Shown here: in pieces, positions 8,957-18,700 of the stretch
Layout: every line of letters begins with the position of its first letter
Numbering within the stretch: position 1 is the stretch's first letter
Notes under the pieces: generated by a model
What the model was told of the DNA's origin: nothing
The model's input: the letters and a program-made list of their open reading frames with translations, nothing else
Databases searched by the model: none
NCBI GenBank assembly: GCA_023426145.1
Contig: JAFABG010000031.1
Span: 173,951 to 237,950 of the forward strand
Source: Bacteroidota bacterium
GTDB taxonomy: Bacteria; Bacteroidota; Bacteroidia; Bacteroidales; Bacteroidaceae
Direction of reading: 5' to 3'
Length of the DNA: 64,000 nt
Made by a program: the position numbers and the translations under genes

Positions 8957-8965
8957 TTAAATAAA

Positions 8966-9000
8966 AAACCATAGGAAGATCAATGTCTTTCCTATGGTTT
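8966..9000. terminator. Bidirectional terminator between ahpF and amt
   Basis: AAACCATAGGA (8966-8976) pairs exactly with TCCTATGGTTT (8990-9000). On the minus strand the stem runs into a long T tract, so it mainly serves the ammonium transporter gene; it also lies 10 nt after the ahpF stop. Confidence 0.75.
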
Positions 9001-9076
9001 CTAGTCGTTTTTTTCTTAGAGAAATATCAGAAAGGTTGTTTTAGATTATAATATTATTTTGTTTTTTCTTTTGTTC

Positions 9077-10414
9077 TTATTTAGAATCAATGTTTTGATA
9101 CTCTTCGAGTTCGCGTTCCCCGAAATCAGCAAAATTGTATGATTCGTCATGCTGACTGAGATCAAGACCGATGGCTTCACTTTCTGCTGATACACGCATC
9201 GGTATCATTTTATTTGTAACCCAATAAAGTATATAACTTACGATGAAGCTGTAAGTACATACGATGATAACACCCAAGATATGTACTAAGAATACTTTTA
9301 CATCACCAGCAAGCAAACCATGAACGAAAACGCCTGTGAGTACGGTACCGAATATACCACCTACTCCATGAGTGGGGAATACATCAAGTGCATCATCAAC
9401 ACTGGTCTTATTTTTCCAATGCACAGCAATGTTACAAACCATAGTCGTTGCTAATGCTATAAAGATGCTTTCTCCCACAGTGACGTAGCCTGCACAAGGT
9501 GTGATGGCCACAAGACCAACCACAGCACCTATTGCTGCTCCCATTGCCGAAGGTTTACGTCCTCGAAGACAATCGAAGAATATCCAAACCAACATGGCAG
9601 TTCCCGAAGCGGTGTTTGTGTTTAAGAAAGCTTTCAATGCTACTCCGTCAGCAGCTAAAGAGGAACCGGCATTAAACCCAAACCATCCTAACCAAAGCAT
9701 CGAAGCTCCTAATATCACAAACGGAATGTTAGCCGGCGTATGAGACTGTTGTTTTCTTTTCCCGAAAAACAGTGCTCCTGCTAAGGCTGCAACTCCAGAT
9801 GAAGCATGAACAACAATACCTCCTGCAAAGTCGACTACTCCCATCTGGCGAAGGAATCCATCTGGATGCCATGTCCAGTGTGCTAGCGGACAATATACAA
9901 ATATGCAGAACAGAATCATGAAAACCATATACCCAGAGAATCGTACACGCTCTGCAAATGAGCCTGTGATTAGCGATGGGGTGATGATGGCAAACTTCAT
10001 CTGAAATAATGCGTATAGTGCTAAAGGAATGGTTGGTGCAAGGAAATCGTTCACTTTGGCTCCTACGTTATTGAACATAAAGAAGGTGCTCGGATTTCCA
10101 ACAAATCCTCCAATATCGTCACCGAATGCAAGACTAAATCCAAAAACAACCCAAAGAACGCTTATAATACCCATAGCAATAAAGCTTTGAAGAATGGTTG
10201 ATATAACATTTTTCTTTCCAACCATACCTCCATAGAAGAAAGATAGTCCGGGCGTCATCATCAGTACAAATATAGTGGCGGTAATCATCCAAGCCACATT
10301 GGCTGCATTCATTTTCTCATCTGGTTCCCATATACCTGGCGTTTCGGGGGTGAAAACCCCTATAATACTAATGACGACCATTAATGTCATCATTATAATC
10401 CATCTCTTCTTCAT
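9077..10414 (-). CDS. amt: Ammonium transporter
   Basis: A 445-residue inner-membrane protein of the Amt/MEP/Rh family that conducts ammonium or ammonia. About eleven hydrophobic segments are visible after an N-terminal signal-like segment. The family signature DFAGGIVVHASSG carries the first pore histidine (His203) and DVFPTHGVGG the second (His349). The cytoplasmic tail ends in an acidic segment (FADFGERELEEYQ). No PII gene (glnB/glnK) lies beside it, unlike many amt loci. On the minus strand a -7-like TATATTTG lies at 10499-10506. It ends at the hairpin shared with ahpF. Confidence 0.96.
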   Translation of the reverse strand: MKKRWIIMMTLMVVISIIGVFTPETPGIWEPDEKMNAANVAWMITATIFVLMMTPGLSFFYGGMVGKKNVISTILQSFIAMGIISVLWVVFGFSLAFGDDIGGFVGNPSTFFMFNNVGAKVNDFLAPTIPLALYALFQMKFAIITPSLITGSFAERVRFSGYMVFMILFCIFVYCPLAHWTWHPDGFLRQMGVVDFAGGIVVHASSGVAALAGALFFGKRKQQSHTPANIPFVILGASMLWLGWFGFNAGSSLAADGVALKAFLNTNTASGTAMLVWIFFDCLRGRKPSAMGAAIGAVVGLVAITPCAGYVTVGESIFIALATTMVCNIAVHWKNKTSVDDALDVFPTHGVGGIFGTVLTGVFVHGLLAGDVKVFLVHILGVIIVCTYSFIVSYILYWVTNKMIPMRVSAESEAIGLDLSQHDESYNFADFGERELEEYQNIDSK

Positions 10415-10759
10415 CTGACTCTTTTATTGGTTATTTGATATTTATGTTTCAAAAAGATTGTTTTGGTCTTAAATTTGCGTCTATATGAAATTCGGGTGCA
10501 AATATATGAAACAATTTGGAATAATAAAAGCAATTATTTAAACTTTTTGTCTGTAAGATTGTTCTTTGGACTTCATATTGTCCTGTAATTTAGGCGATAA
10601 GTGTCATTTTATCGGCCTTTGCTTTTGTTTTGAACCATTGGCTATTTATACTTTTCATAGTCTCATCATTCTGTAAATTTCTGAAAATAATATGCCTTTT
10701 GAGCGTTTTTTCGTGAGAAAAACTATACCTTCGAACTTGTTTTTAATACTATAGATGCT
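10415..10759. other. Intergenic region between divergent amt and inositol-phosphatase-like gene
   Basis: This 345-bp stretch has no supported gene. It contains the presumed amt promoter (TATATTTG on the minus strand, 10499-10506) and an imperfect hairpin at 10593-10617 (GGCGATAA with TTATCGGCC, one bulge) followed by TTTGCTTTTGTTTTG. I see no riboswitch or clear operator. Confidence 0.5.
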
Positions 10760-11563
10760 ATGCTTGATTTGAAACAACTTACAGCGGATGTATGTCGAAT
10801 AGCAACAGAAGCTGGATTTTTCTTGAAAGAAGAACGGAAGAGTTTTCGTCGTGAACGTGTGGAAGAAAAACATGCCCATGATTATGTCTCGTATGTAGAT
10901 AAAGAGTCTGAATTGCGATTGGTTAAAGCCCTTTCTGCTTTGTTGCCCGAGGCTGGGTTTATCACTGAAGAAGGTTCAGCTACTTATCAGGATGAACCTT
11001 ACTGCTGGGTAATAGATCCATTGGACGGGACCACGAATTATATACATGATGAGGCTCCTTATTGCGTGTGTATAGCGCTGAGGAGTAAGTCAGAACTCCT
11101 TGTAGGGGTGGTCTACGAAGTGACCCGTGCTGAATGCTTTTATGCGTGGAAAGGAGGAAATGCCTATATGAACGGTGAGCAGATTCACGTTTCTGATGTA
11201 AAGGAGGTGAAGAATGCTTTTGTCATCACCGAACTTCCTTATAATTACGATCAATATAAACCCACAGCTCTTCATCTTATCGATAAACTTTACGGAACCG
11301 TGGGAGGAATTCGAATGAATGGTTCTGCTGGGGCAGCCATTTGTTATATTGCGAGTGGAAGGTTCGATGCTTGGGCTGAAGCTTTTATTGGAAAATGGGA
11401 TTATTCGGCGGCTGCTTTGATTGTTTTGGAAGCAGGTGGTCGGGTTACCGATTTCTATGAAAACGATCATTTTATTGAGGGACATCATATAATAGCAACC
11501 AATGGATACTTACATCCTCTTTTCCTGAAGCTTCTTGCAGAAGTTCCTCCTTTGGAGATGTAG
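10760..11563 (+). CDS. Inositol monophosphatase family protein
   Basis: A 267-residue cytoplasmic enzyme of the lithium-sensitive Mg-dependent phosphatase family. The metal-binding motifs are complete: the TEEG glutamates near residue 70, DPLDGTTN with Asp86 and Asp89, and the distal WDYSAA with Asp214. The family includes inositol monophosphatase (SuhB), fructose-1,6-bisphosphatase variants and 3'-phosphoadenosine phosphatase (CysQ). The sequence alone does not decide between them. comF follows 31 bp downstream on the same strand and is probably co-transcribed. The start has no Shine-Dalgarno, which is normal here. Confidence 0.9.
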   Translation: MLDLKQLTADVCRIATEAGFFLKEERKSFRRERVEEKHAHDYVSYVDKESELRLVKALSALLPEAGFITEEGSATYQDEPYCWVIDPLDGTTNYIHDEAPYCVCIALRSKSELLVGVVYEVTRAECFYAWKGGNAYMNGEQIHVSDVKEVKNAFVITELPYNYDQYKPTALHLIDKLYGTVGGIRMNGSAGAAICYIASGRFDAWAEAFIGKWDYSAAALIVLEAGGRVTDFYENDHFIEGHHIIATNGYLHPLFLKLLAEVPPLEM

Positions 11564-11594
11564 AATTGATAGACCAAGAAAGAAGATTAGTACT

Positions 11595-12305
11595 ATGAAA
11601 CGCACTTCTCATTTAAAAGATTGGTTTTCTTCTTTTATCCATCTTTTGTTTCCACGTAGTTGCATGGTATGTGGTGGTCCGTTGATGAAAGATGAAGATT
11701 GTATTTGTACGTTATGTAACATGGAACTTCCTCGTACCTATTACCATCTTCGGAAGGATAACCCGGTGGAACAGCTTTTCTGGGGTAAGATCCCTTTGGG
11801 AAGAGCTACTTCTTACTTTTTCTATCGAAAAGGAAGCGACTTTTGTCGAATTATCCATCAGTTAAAGTATGGTGGACAAAAGGAAATCGGATCAATCATG
11901 GGGCGTTACATGGCCAATGAAATGATTGAGTCGGGATTCTTCTCTGGAATAGATTTGATCATTCCTGTGCCTTTGCATAAGAAAAAACAGAGATTGCGTG
12001 GCTATAACCAGAGTGAGTGGATAGCTAAAGGAGTGAAAGCTGTAACTGGAATTCCTATTGATACCGAAGCGGTGGTACGTCTGAAAAATACGGATACGCA
12101 AACGCGTAAATCAGCAGTGGAGCGTTGGGAGAATATGGGAGGCGTGTTTCAACTAACCAATGCTGAGGCGCTAGTGGGGAAGCATGTTCTTTTGATTGAT
12201 GATGTTTTGACTACGGGAGCCACTACTGTGGGATGTGCTACTAGCTTGATGGAGGTTGAAGGTATAATAATTAGTGTGCTGACTCTAGCAGTAGCGAAAT
12301 CTTGA
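11595..12305 (+). CDS. comF: ComF family phosphoribosyltransferase-like protein
   Basis: A 236-residue protein. The N-terminal region has paired cysteines (CMVCGG and CICTLC) forming a likely zinc ribbon, followed by a type I phosphoribosyltransferase fold with DLIIPVPLHKKKQRLRGYNQ and the PRPP loop LLIDDVLTTGATT. ComF proteins support DNA uptake in naturally competent bacteria, with a proposed role in single-strand handling at the inner membrane; in Bacteroides the role is untested. The start MKRTSHLKDW is chosen; an upstream in-frame ATG at 11535 lies inside the previous gene. It is followed by a hairpin shared with the convergent PUL. Confidence 0.9.
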   Translation: MKRTSHLKDWFSSFIHLLFPRSCMVCGGPLMKDEDCICTLCNMELPRTYYHLRKDNPVEQLFWGKIPLGRATSYFFYRKGSDFCRIIHQLKYGGQKEIGSIMGRYMANEMIESGFFSGIDLIIPVPLHKKKQRLRGYNQSEWIAKGVKAVTGIPIDTEAVVRLKNTDTQTRKSAVERWENMGGVFQLTNAEALVGKHVLLIDDVLTTGATTVGCATSLMEVEGIIISVLTLAVAKS

Positions 12306-12325
12306 TCTCACGGTGGCTATAAAAA

Positions 12326-12350
12326 ATCCGGGATGGCAACCATCCCGGAT
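12326..12350. terminator. Terminator at the 3' end of the PUL and of comF
   Basis: ATCCGGGATGG (12326-12336) pairs exactly with CCATCCCGGAT (12340-12350) with a three-base loop. On the minus strand it is followed by six T, so it closes the PUL operon; on the plus strand it follows comF. Confidence 0.8.
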
Positions 12351-12374
12351 CTATATTTATAGGTATTTATTCGC

Positions 12375-14984
12375 TTACCATTTTGGAATAGCAAACAGGT
12401 TGTGGAAGGTAAATTTAGCTTCCATTGAGGTGCTGAATCCGAGTTCTTTGATCACATCTCCAACAGGAGTTCCAAAAGCACATCCCGCGTCCTTCGTCTT
12501 ACCATAGCAATTCCAAAGTTCTAGGCGATATTTAGGAGCTTCATTAGCATCGAGCACCTTAGTTGCATCGAAGGTTACTGAGCTACCGTCTAGATAGAAA
12601 TTATCAAGTGTGGCATGCATGCCAGGGAAGAAGCTATAGATATCGGGCACTTCAATGAACGTCATAATAGACCCCTCAGCATAGTTTGTTGATTCGTATT
12701 TGATATCGAATGATGGGTTAACAATGCTGTATTGGAAGTTTTCATACTTAACCTCGAATGTGGTGCCTTTATTATATCCCCAGTCGCTTGTCCATGATGG
12801 ATTTACTGTTACTAAGCTTGGCGTATATGTGCCTGTTCCATTGCTACTAGTTATGATAGTATAAGTGATTTCCAGTGAATTGCTAAAGTGGAATGCTGGA
12901 TCGGATCCCACATTCTGTGAATTGCTAAATGCACTGTTCAATACTTTGTCGCCAGAAGCTCCTTTACCCCATATATTGAAAAGCTCTATGCGGTAATTAC
13001 CATTATTTTCAATGTCTCCATAGAAGAAGTTATTTGCATTGAAAGGAATAGCGGTGCCATCGCATTTTATTGCGTCGATACGAACAAATGACTTAGGATA
13101 TTTCGTGAGAAGGGTCTGGAAATCAAGAGTGAATACCATAGCTCCGGCACAAGAACCTTCATATTTGAACGTATGTTGACCTGCCAATTCTGCTGGCGCT
13201 ATCTGAGCTACAGCAGCTCCCCAAGTTCCGCCCCAGTCACTTCCTACACAAAGTAAAGATACAGGAATCTTTGCGTCTGCTTCAGCTTTGCGCTGGCTGT
13301 AGTAGTTCACAGAATAGGCGTAACCGTCATTATTCGGCAAAGCAATTTGGAGTCCATCACTTGTTAGCGATAGAATTTTTAGTTTGCCACTTTTCACAGC
13401 TACCCAAGTATTGGCACAAAGCACATTGATATCGATGTCGATAACTTTGTTGGTTTCATCAATGGTATATTTACCAGTCTCGTCGGTCGCTTTTCCGTCA
13501 TCGGCTAAACGGTGGATATTTACTGTCCCGTTTTCAAGGAATTCCATGTATCCGTAGTCGGTTCCATAAGTATATCCAATCCAACCATTACCAGTACCCA
13601 TTTCCCAATGAATTTGTTGTTCGATATTGGGTTGTTTATTTGATACTGTTCCCCAATTATCTGTATCTCCCCACTGAGTGAATGGGCCTTCAAATACATG
13701 TTGCTCACCATCTTGCCCATTGTCAATATACCATTTGCCATAGAGCATTGATCGGTTAAACGGAACATTCTTGGCTGTAGACACCGCGCGAACAGTCATT
13801 GCCTGATATACAGCCGTAGTGGTTTTGGTATTAGTGCTGGCATTGAACTGATAGCTGATAGCAAATTTGTGATCATTTGGGTTTATGGTACCTGTTAGAT
13901 AATAGCCTTCTGTGCTTTCGCCTTTTACCTCACTACCAATACGCGATCCTGCTGCTGGGAGGAATATCCAGTTGCCATTAGGCCCGGTAAGTTTATACCC
14001 GGTGACACCATCTTGTTCAGTCCATTCTTTGGTACAAAGTGCAAATAGCTCTTCAAAGTCTGCCGCTGTAGGTAAAGTCGCTCTTCCTTGATAGGTCTTG
14101 AAAGCCAAATCGGAAGCTGTACGATAGGTGTCGCTTGAACCATAATCGGCTGGATTTATACTTGTTGCGCAACCGGTAAGATCACCAAAACTGAACAAAC
14201 CACCTAAATCGGTTTTACTCTTGCCACCTATATTGAATCGTGCCCATTTTACAGAGAGTCCAAGATCTACTAGGTCATTATCGAGATCAAAGTTATAGGT
14301 GGTTGTAGTAAAGTCTTTCACGTCACCGAAAACTGTGCCATTGCCTAAATTTAAATAGGCAGCGTAGTAATAATGCGTGTTGGGAAGTAAGCCGGCACGC
14401 TCGATAGTGAAGTTGTCGGCAAGAACATCATTCATTATATCTAGCCCGGCACGTACGGTTTCGACATCAGCAGATGTTGAAATCACGATACCGCATTTAG
14501 CATCTCCAGGAGCATCAATCAGTGTTCCACCGAGCAAGGCAGAAACATAATCTATGGCTGATGCATCTGCGGTTGTTACTTTTGCATTAGTTGTTACGAG
14601 GCTCTTAACTTCTCCTTTATAGTATACTTTGCCTTGTAGGCGTACATAGGCCTGATAGTATATCGTTGAATGATTCGTTAGACTAGCTAGTTGTGCAGAG
14701 AATGATCCATCTGTAAACGAAGCTTGAGCGCTCTCTGTGAGATTATCTGCTGACGGACCATAGAAGAATCCTACAGTGTATGAACTCGGTGATAAATTTT
14801 CTAAGCCATCTACGCTACCGTGCAGAAGGGCTGTGGTCGCTGTTACATCTGAGCTCCCGGTGACTACTGATGATTCATTGAGAATGGGTGTTGTATAAAT
14901 CGTGTAGTCGTTGTCGTCCTCGCATGAGGCTAATATAAGCCCCATGATGAGTGACAGAATACCTAAATATCTTTTTGTCTTCAT
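12375..14984 (-). CDS. Modular surface lipoprotein of the PUL (SusE/SusF position)
   Basis: An 869-residue lipoprotein. The lipobox cysteine is Cys21 (LILASC), followed by EDDND, the acidic pattern of surface-exported Bacteroides lipoproteins. Two fibronectin-III-like units follow (about 35-130 and 135-228). Next is a domain starting DLGLSVKWARFNIGG (238-400), a lipocalin-like block (about 415-565), and two related beta-sandwich modules near 575-710 and 735-869, which share YRIELFN at 664-670 and YRLELWN at 819-825. Position after SusD suggests glycan binding at the cell surface. It is the last gene of the operon, 21 bp after the 654-residue lipoprotein, with which it shares the YRIE-type module. 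No catalytic motif is seen. Confidence 0.75.
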   Translation of the reverse strand: MKTKRYLGILSLIMGLILASCEDDNDYTIYTTPILNESSVVTGSSDVTATTALLHGSVDGLENLSPSSYTVGFFYGPSADNLTESAQASFTDGSFSAQLASLTNHSTIYYQAYVRLQGKVYYKGEVKSLVTTNAKVTTADASAIDYVSALLGGTLIDAPGDAKCGIVISTSADVETVRAGLDIMNDVLADNFTIERAGLLPNTHYYYAAYLNLGNGTVFGDVKDFTTTTYNFDLDNDLVDLGLSVKWARFNIGGKSKTDLGGLFSFGDLTGCATSINPADYGSSDTYRTASDLAFKTYQGRATLPTAADFEELFALCTKEWTEQDGVTGYKLTGPNGNWIFLPAAGSRIGSEVKGESTEGYYLTGTINPNDHKFAISYQFNASTNTKTTTAVYQAMTVRAVSTAKNVPFNRSMLYGKWYIDNGQDGEQHVFEGPFTQWGDTDNWGTVSNKQPNIEQQIHWEMGTGNGWIGYTYGTDYGYMEFLENGTVNIHRLADDGKATDETGKYTIDETNKVIDIDINVLCANTWVAVKSGKLKILSLTSDGLQIALPNNDGYAYSVNYYSQRKAEADAKIPVSLLCVGSDWGGTWGAAVAQIAPAELAGQHTFKYEGSCAGAMVFTLDFQTLLTKYPKSFVRIDAIKCDGTAIPFNANNFFYGDIENNGNYRIELFNIWGKGASGDKVLNSAFSNSQNVGSDPAFHFSNSLEITYTIITSSNGTGTYTPSLVTVNPSWTSDWGYNKGTTFEVKYENFQYSIVNPSFDIKYESTNYAEGSIMTFIEVPDIYSFFPGMHATLDNFYLDGSSVTFDATKVLDANEAPKYRLELWNCYGKTKDAGCAFGTPVGDVIKELGFSTSMEAKFTFHNLFAIPKW

Positions 14985-15005
14985 ATACTAAATTCTTTAA
15001 TGTAA

Positions 15006-16970
15006 TTATTCAATAGTCATTGAAGTCACTTCAACAGTAACCGCTGAGGCATCGAGTACATTCGTCTCAAGAAGAGGAGCTGAAACTAACCCGTCAATTT
15101 GTACAGCAATGGTAATGCAACTCGTTCCGTCGAATTTTACAGTGGCATCTGTTGTGTTGGTGAAGGTTACTGTCGTTTCTCCACTCTTATTTAAGCTCAC
15201 TGCCGAAGCATCATCAAAGCAGGCTGGTTCCCAAAGTCCGTCACCCACGTTGTGGCAGATAGCCACTTTGGGGCTAGCACCCTCGTTCCAAGTGATTCCG
15301 CTGACATTGAATTTAATCGTCAGTTTCTGATCTTTCTTTGTTTTAACTTTCGTGATATCTATCGGCCATTCTTTATCGCTCCAAGGATTATACATCTCAA
15401 TACGGAAATATTTGTCTTGTTCTACGTAACAATTGAGTTTGGAGTTGTTTACAGCTATCACTGTTGGGCCTGTTTCAGAGGTAATCGGTTTGATGGTGAG
15501 GTTGGCACATAAATAACGATTCACTGCACCTGTTCCATCTGTTCCCGCAGGAACTCCTAATACGATCTGACTGTCGTCTGGTGAACAACTCATTACGGTA
15601 AATTCTTTACCCCGAATATCGACAGTAGTATAGTTATTAGTGGCTGATAAGAGTGATATTTCATCAGCAAATACTAGTTTGTTGCCTTGAATGGTAAATG
15701 TGGTCGTTACGTTGCCAGCAGCAGTTTCAAGTTCGCAAGAGTAGGTTCCTGCAGTTCCTGTTGTAGAAAGGTTCATCGCGAAGTCTCCTGCATCTGCAAA
15801 TGGAGGTGTCCAGGTTGAAGTGTAGTCTTCGGCACCGTCGAAGCCGTTGGATTCCCATTTTCCCGTTGCGCCATTCCACCACATCCAGTCGTAAGGAGCA
15901 TCTTCATTCATCAAGTATGTTGTTGCAGTACCTACATAAGAGGCATTCGAACCGACAATGGTAAAGAGCAGTTCTTTAAGATTAGTATATTCAGGCTCTT
16001 TCACATCAGCAGTAGGAAGTACGCCTGGATCGTCGGTAGGAATCAAAGACGGGTCTTTTTGGGCTTCTTCTGAGATAAAATTCCATACTAACCACCAAGG
16101 GCCTTCACTGTTTGTACGCATGGTAGCAATTTGAAGTAAGTAAGGTGTCAGTTCTATAATTTGCAAGTTCAGTGTGTAGTTATCGCAAACCTCATCGAAT
16201 CCTGCATTATGCAAGGAGTAACAATTGTCAAAAGTGATGGTCGGGTGTTTAGGGTCTGACAGATTTAAACTGAATTTGCCTTTCATCATCGTACCGCCAT
16301 TGGCATCATTACGGAATACTTCAGCTGTACAGCCATTGACTGCATCAAGACCGAAAGTCATATAGGAATCCATATAAGGATCATCGGCTGGAATCAACCA
16401 AGATTGAAATCCGGGGTCCCAGTTTGGAGTCCAATTGGCGCTACCAAACATTAAGTCGGACAGCTTGGAACCATCATTTTTCACATCAGTAGGATTCATA
16501 TAGATCACTGGACCACTACATCTTCCGATACCGTAATTCCCATCCATTGGTACCCATTTGCGAGTTTTGCCTACACCTCCGGCTAGGTTAGCCCACAATT
16601 CGTTACTAAGCATGTTGAAGTTATTCGATGCAATTGTAAATTTATAAGGTGTACCATAAACTGTTCCGGCGGGAGTCATCACTCCGAAAGTGACTTCATA
16701 TTCGCCTGCAAAGGGCAATTCAATGTCCATCGTAGCATTCTGTGAACGTCCTTGTGGAGTTTCCCACAGAGGGGTCACGCCTTTTACAAGTGATTGAAGG
16801 TGTATTGTATTAGGGTCTTGAGCATCTGGTGTAACTGTGAAAGCTATACCTTCTACCAAATCTTCAGAAACATAGGTTTTTCCGCCTAAATCGAATTCTT
16901 GGGGTGAACAAGCGGCGAATGTTACGACTATGCTTGCCATAAATGAATATAAGTAAGATTTCAATTTCAT
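15006..16970 (-). CDS. PKD-like surface lipoprotein of the PUL (SusE position)
   Basis: A 654-residue lipoprotein with a lipobox ending at Cys21 (FAAC). Residues about 35-112 form a PKD-like Ig domain (PFAGEYEVTFGV). Two lipocalin-like blocks follow, about 125-300 (WVPMDGNYGIG) and 330-495 (DWMWWNGATGKW), both rich in Trp and Tyr suited to sugar stacking. A C-terminal beta-sandwich has FRIEMYNPW at about 522-530, matching the YRIE modules of the 869-residue neighbour. Inference: a surface glycan-binding protein in the SusE position. It lies 34 bp after susD and 21 bp before the last gene. No enzymatic signature is seen. Confidence 0.75.
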   Translation of the reverse strand: MKLKSYLYSFMASIVVTFAACSPQEFDLGGKTYVSEDLVEGIAFTVTPDAQDPNTIHLQSLVKGVTPLWETPQGRSQNATMDIELPFAGEYEVTFGVMTPAGTVYGTPYKFTIASNNFNMLSNELWANLAGGVGKTRKWVPMDGNYGIGRCSGPVIYMNPTDVKNDGSKLSDLMFGSANWTPNWDPGFQSWLIPADDPYMDSYMTFGLDAVNGCTAEVFRNDANGGTMMKGKFSLNLSDPKHPTITFDNCYSLHNAGFDEVCDNYTLNLQIIELTPYLLQIATMRTNSEGPWWLVWNFISEEAQKDPSLIPTDDPGVLPTADVKEPEYTNLKELLFTIVGSNASYVGTATTYLMNEDAPYDWMWWNGATGKWESNGFDGAEDYTSTWTPPFADAGDFAMNLSTTGTAGTYSCELETAAGNVTTTFTIQGNKLVFADEISLLSATNNYTTVDIRGKEFTVMSCSPDDSQIVLGVPAGTDGTGAVNRYLCANLTIKPITSETGPTVIAVNNSKLNCYVEQDKYFRIEMYNPWSDKEWPIDITKVKTKKDQKLTIKFNVSGITWNEGASPKVAICHNVGDGLWEPACFDDASAVSLNKSGETTVTFTNTTDATVKFDGTSCITIAVQIDGLVSAPLLETNVLDASAVTVEVTSMTIE

Positions 16971-17004
16971 AATCTTCTAATTATTAATAATTATACATCA
17001 CAGA

Positions 17005-18693
17005 TTACCAGCCTGCATTCTGTTTCAGTACACCGTTTGAGAGCGTAATCTGATTGTAAGGAATTTGAGAAAGTCCTTTAGTGGTTCGTATGCGATCTGC
17101 ACTAATTGTAATATAATCGGCATTGCCACCACTATATACTTTTGTATTTGACATACTCAATTGTTGAGCTGCTACGTCTATTCCTTGGCGAAGTAAGTCC
17201 CAATAGTTGAGGCTCTCAAATGCAAATTCTAACTGACGTTCTTGCAGGATGTTTTCTTTGGTAGCAGATACTTGCGTATAATTTGGGGAAAGCGTTGTTC
17301 CTAATGTATAGGCACGTTTACGTACTTCATCAAAATAAGTTTGAGCTTTTGGACTACCCAATTCTGCTGCCATAAGCAGTACGTCGGCATAGCGAATGAA
17401 AACATAATCTTGGTGGTTAGCTATTTGGAAGTCGCCTGTGCCATCATCTTTTGAGGCGGAAGTACCATCTTCATAACATAGCGGAGCGTATTTCTTCACT
17501 GCATATCCGGTATATTCACGCTGATCCTCATAGCTGGCTTCAAAGTCGCTAAGGGAAGTGATTCCTTCACCTGTTAAGTCTATAATAGAAGCACTACGAC
17601 GTGTGTCACCCGTTTTGAATTCATCAACAAATGTAGGATTTACTGTCAGACCTCCCCAACCTTTTCCGTATGGAGCCGAGTTAAGAGAACGCATTCCTAC
17701 CATTACTTGCCAACGATTACTATCGTTGTTGCCATTATAATCTTGCGAGCTGGTAAATTTCATGGCTAGTATAGTTTCGCTATTTCCGTCTCCAGCATAA
17801 GTACCTTTCAGCGTTTTGGTGTCGCCAACGGGGGCAACTCCCCCAGAGGATGCTGGCCAAAGGTTTTTGTATTCACTGACCAGACTAAATTCTTCGGAGG
17901 AAATCACATCTTCTACAGCTGCCAATGCGTCGGCTTTTGTCACGCTTTCTGGTTCTGTACCATAATATCCTGTATAGAACAAATAGGCTCGAGCAAGAAG
18001 AGCTTCTGCAGCATATTTGGTGATGTGTCCATCGTTAGTCGCCGCATCTTTCTTGGGATAAGCGTCGGCAGGAATTTGCTCAATGGCATACTTCAAATCG
18101 TCAAAGATAAGAGTGTACACTTCTTTGGCATCAGATTGTGGTAAGTTCTCATTGACCGGTTCAACAAATAGAGGGATGTTACCCCAAAGGCGAACCATAT
18201 CAAAATAGAGTAAGGCACGAATGGCCCGACATTCTCCCATATAAGTCCCTCTCTTACTGCCGGTTTCTTTCCAAGTGATTTGCTCTTCACGTGTGATTAA
18301 CTCATTACACCGATAAACCCCTGCATAATAGTTTCTCCAGTCATTTTCATATAAATTAAGATCGGCAGGCGATTGGCCAATATCAAAACGGTCTATAGCT
18401 TGATAGCCGCGTCCGTCCCCATTGCCAGTGGCACCAAAACACTGGGCACTCATCGTTTCGGCACCAATATAGAAACCGATTGATGGTGCGGATGATGTTT
18501 GTCGCCAGCCATCATAGCAACCTATTAATGCGCGATAAGCATCGTTTTCTGTTTTATAAAATGTTCCGGTTGAAGATTCAGTTTTAGATTCTACATCTAG
18601 GAAACTGTCTGCGCATGAGCTAACTCCCAAGCTCAAAGAGAAGCATCCAGCTAATATTATGTTGAATTTTATTTTATACATTTTGTTACGCAT
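17005..18693 (-). CDS. susD: SusD/RagB family outer-membrane nutrient-binding lipoprotein
   Basis: About 562 residues from the MRNKMYKIKF start. The signal peptide ends at SLGVSSC, giving a lipid-anchored protein. The body matches SusD: DSFLDVESKTESS near the N-terminus, helical TPR-like repeats including AEALLARAYLFYTGYYG, and the typical C-terminal LSQIPYNQITLSNG. SusD proteins sit as a lid on SusC and capture glycans. The start at 18693 is 8 bp after the susC stop; a longer frame would overlap susC, and a start at 18681 (MYKIKF) is also possible. Substrate follows from the locus, probably a beta-glycan. Confidence 0.95.
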   Translation of the reverse strand: MRNKMYKIKFNIILAGCFSLSLGVSSCADSFLDVESKTESSTGTFYKTENDAYRALIGCYDGWRQTSSAPSIGFYIGAETMSAQCFGATGNGDGRGYQAIDRFDIGQSPADLNLYENDWRNYYAGVYRCNELITREEQITWKETGSKRGTYMGECRAIRALLYFDMVRLWGNIPLFVEPVNENLPQSDAKEVYTLIFDDLKYAIEQIPADAYPKKDAATNDGHITKYAAEALLARAYLFYTGYYGTEPESVTKADALAAVEDVISSEEFSLVSEYKNLWPASSGGVAPVGDTKTLKGTYAGDGNSETILAMKFTSSQDYNGNNDSNRWQVMVGMRSLNSAPYGKGWGGLTVNPTFVDEFKTGDTRRSASIIDLTGEGITSLSDFEASYEDQREYTGYAVKKYAPLCYEDGTSASKDDGTGDFQIANHQDYVFIRYADVLLMAAELGSPKAQTYFDEVRKRAYTLGTTLSPNYTQVSATKENILQERQLEFAFESLNYWDLLRQGIDVAAQQLSMSNTKVYSGGNADYITISADRIRTTKGLSQIPYNQITLSNGVLKQNAGW

Positions 18694-18700
18694 TAGTTTG

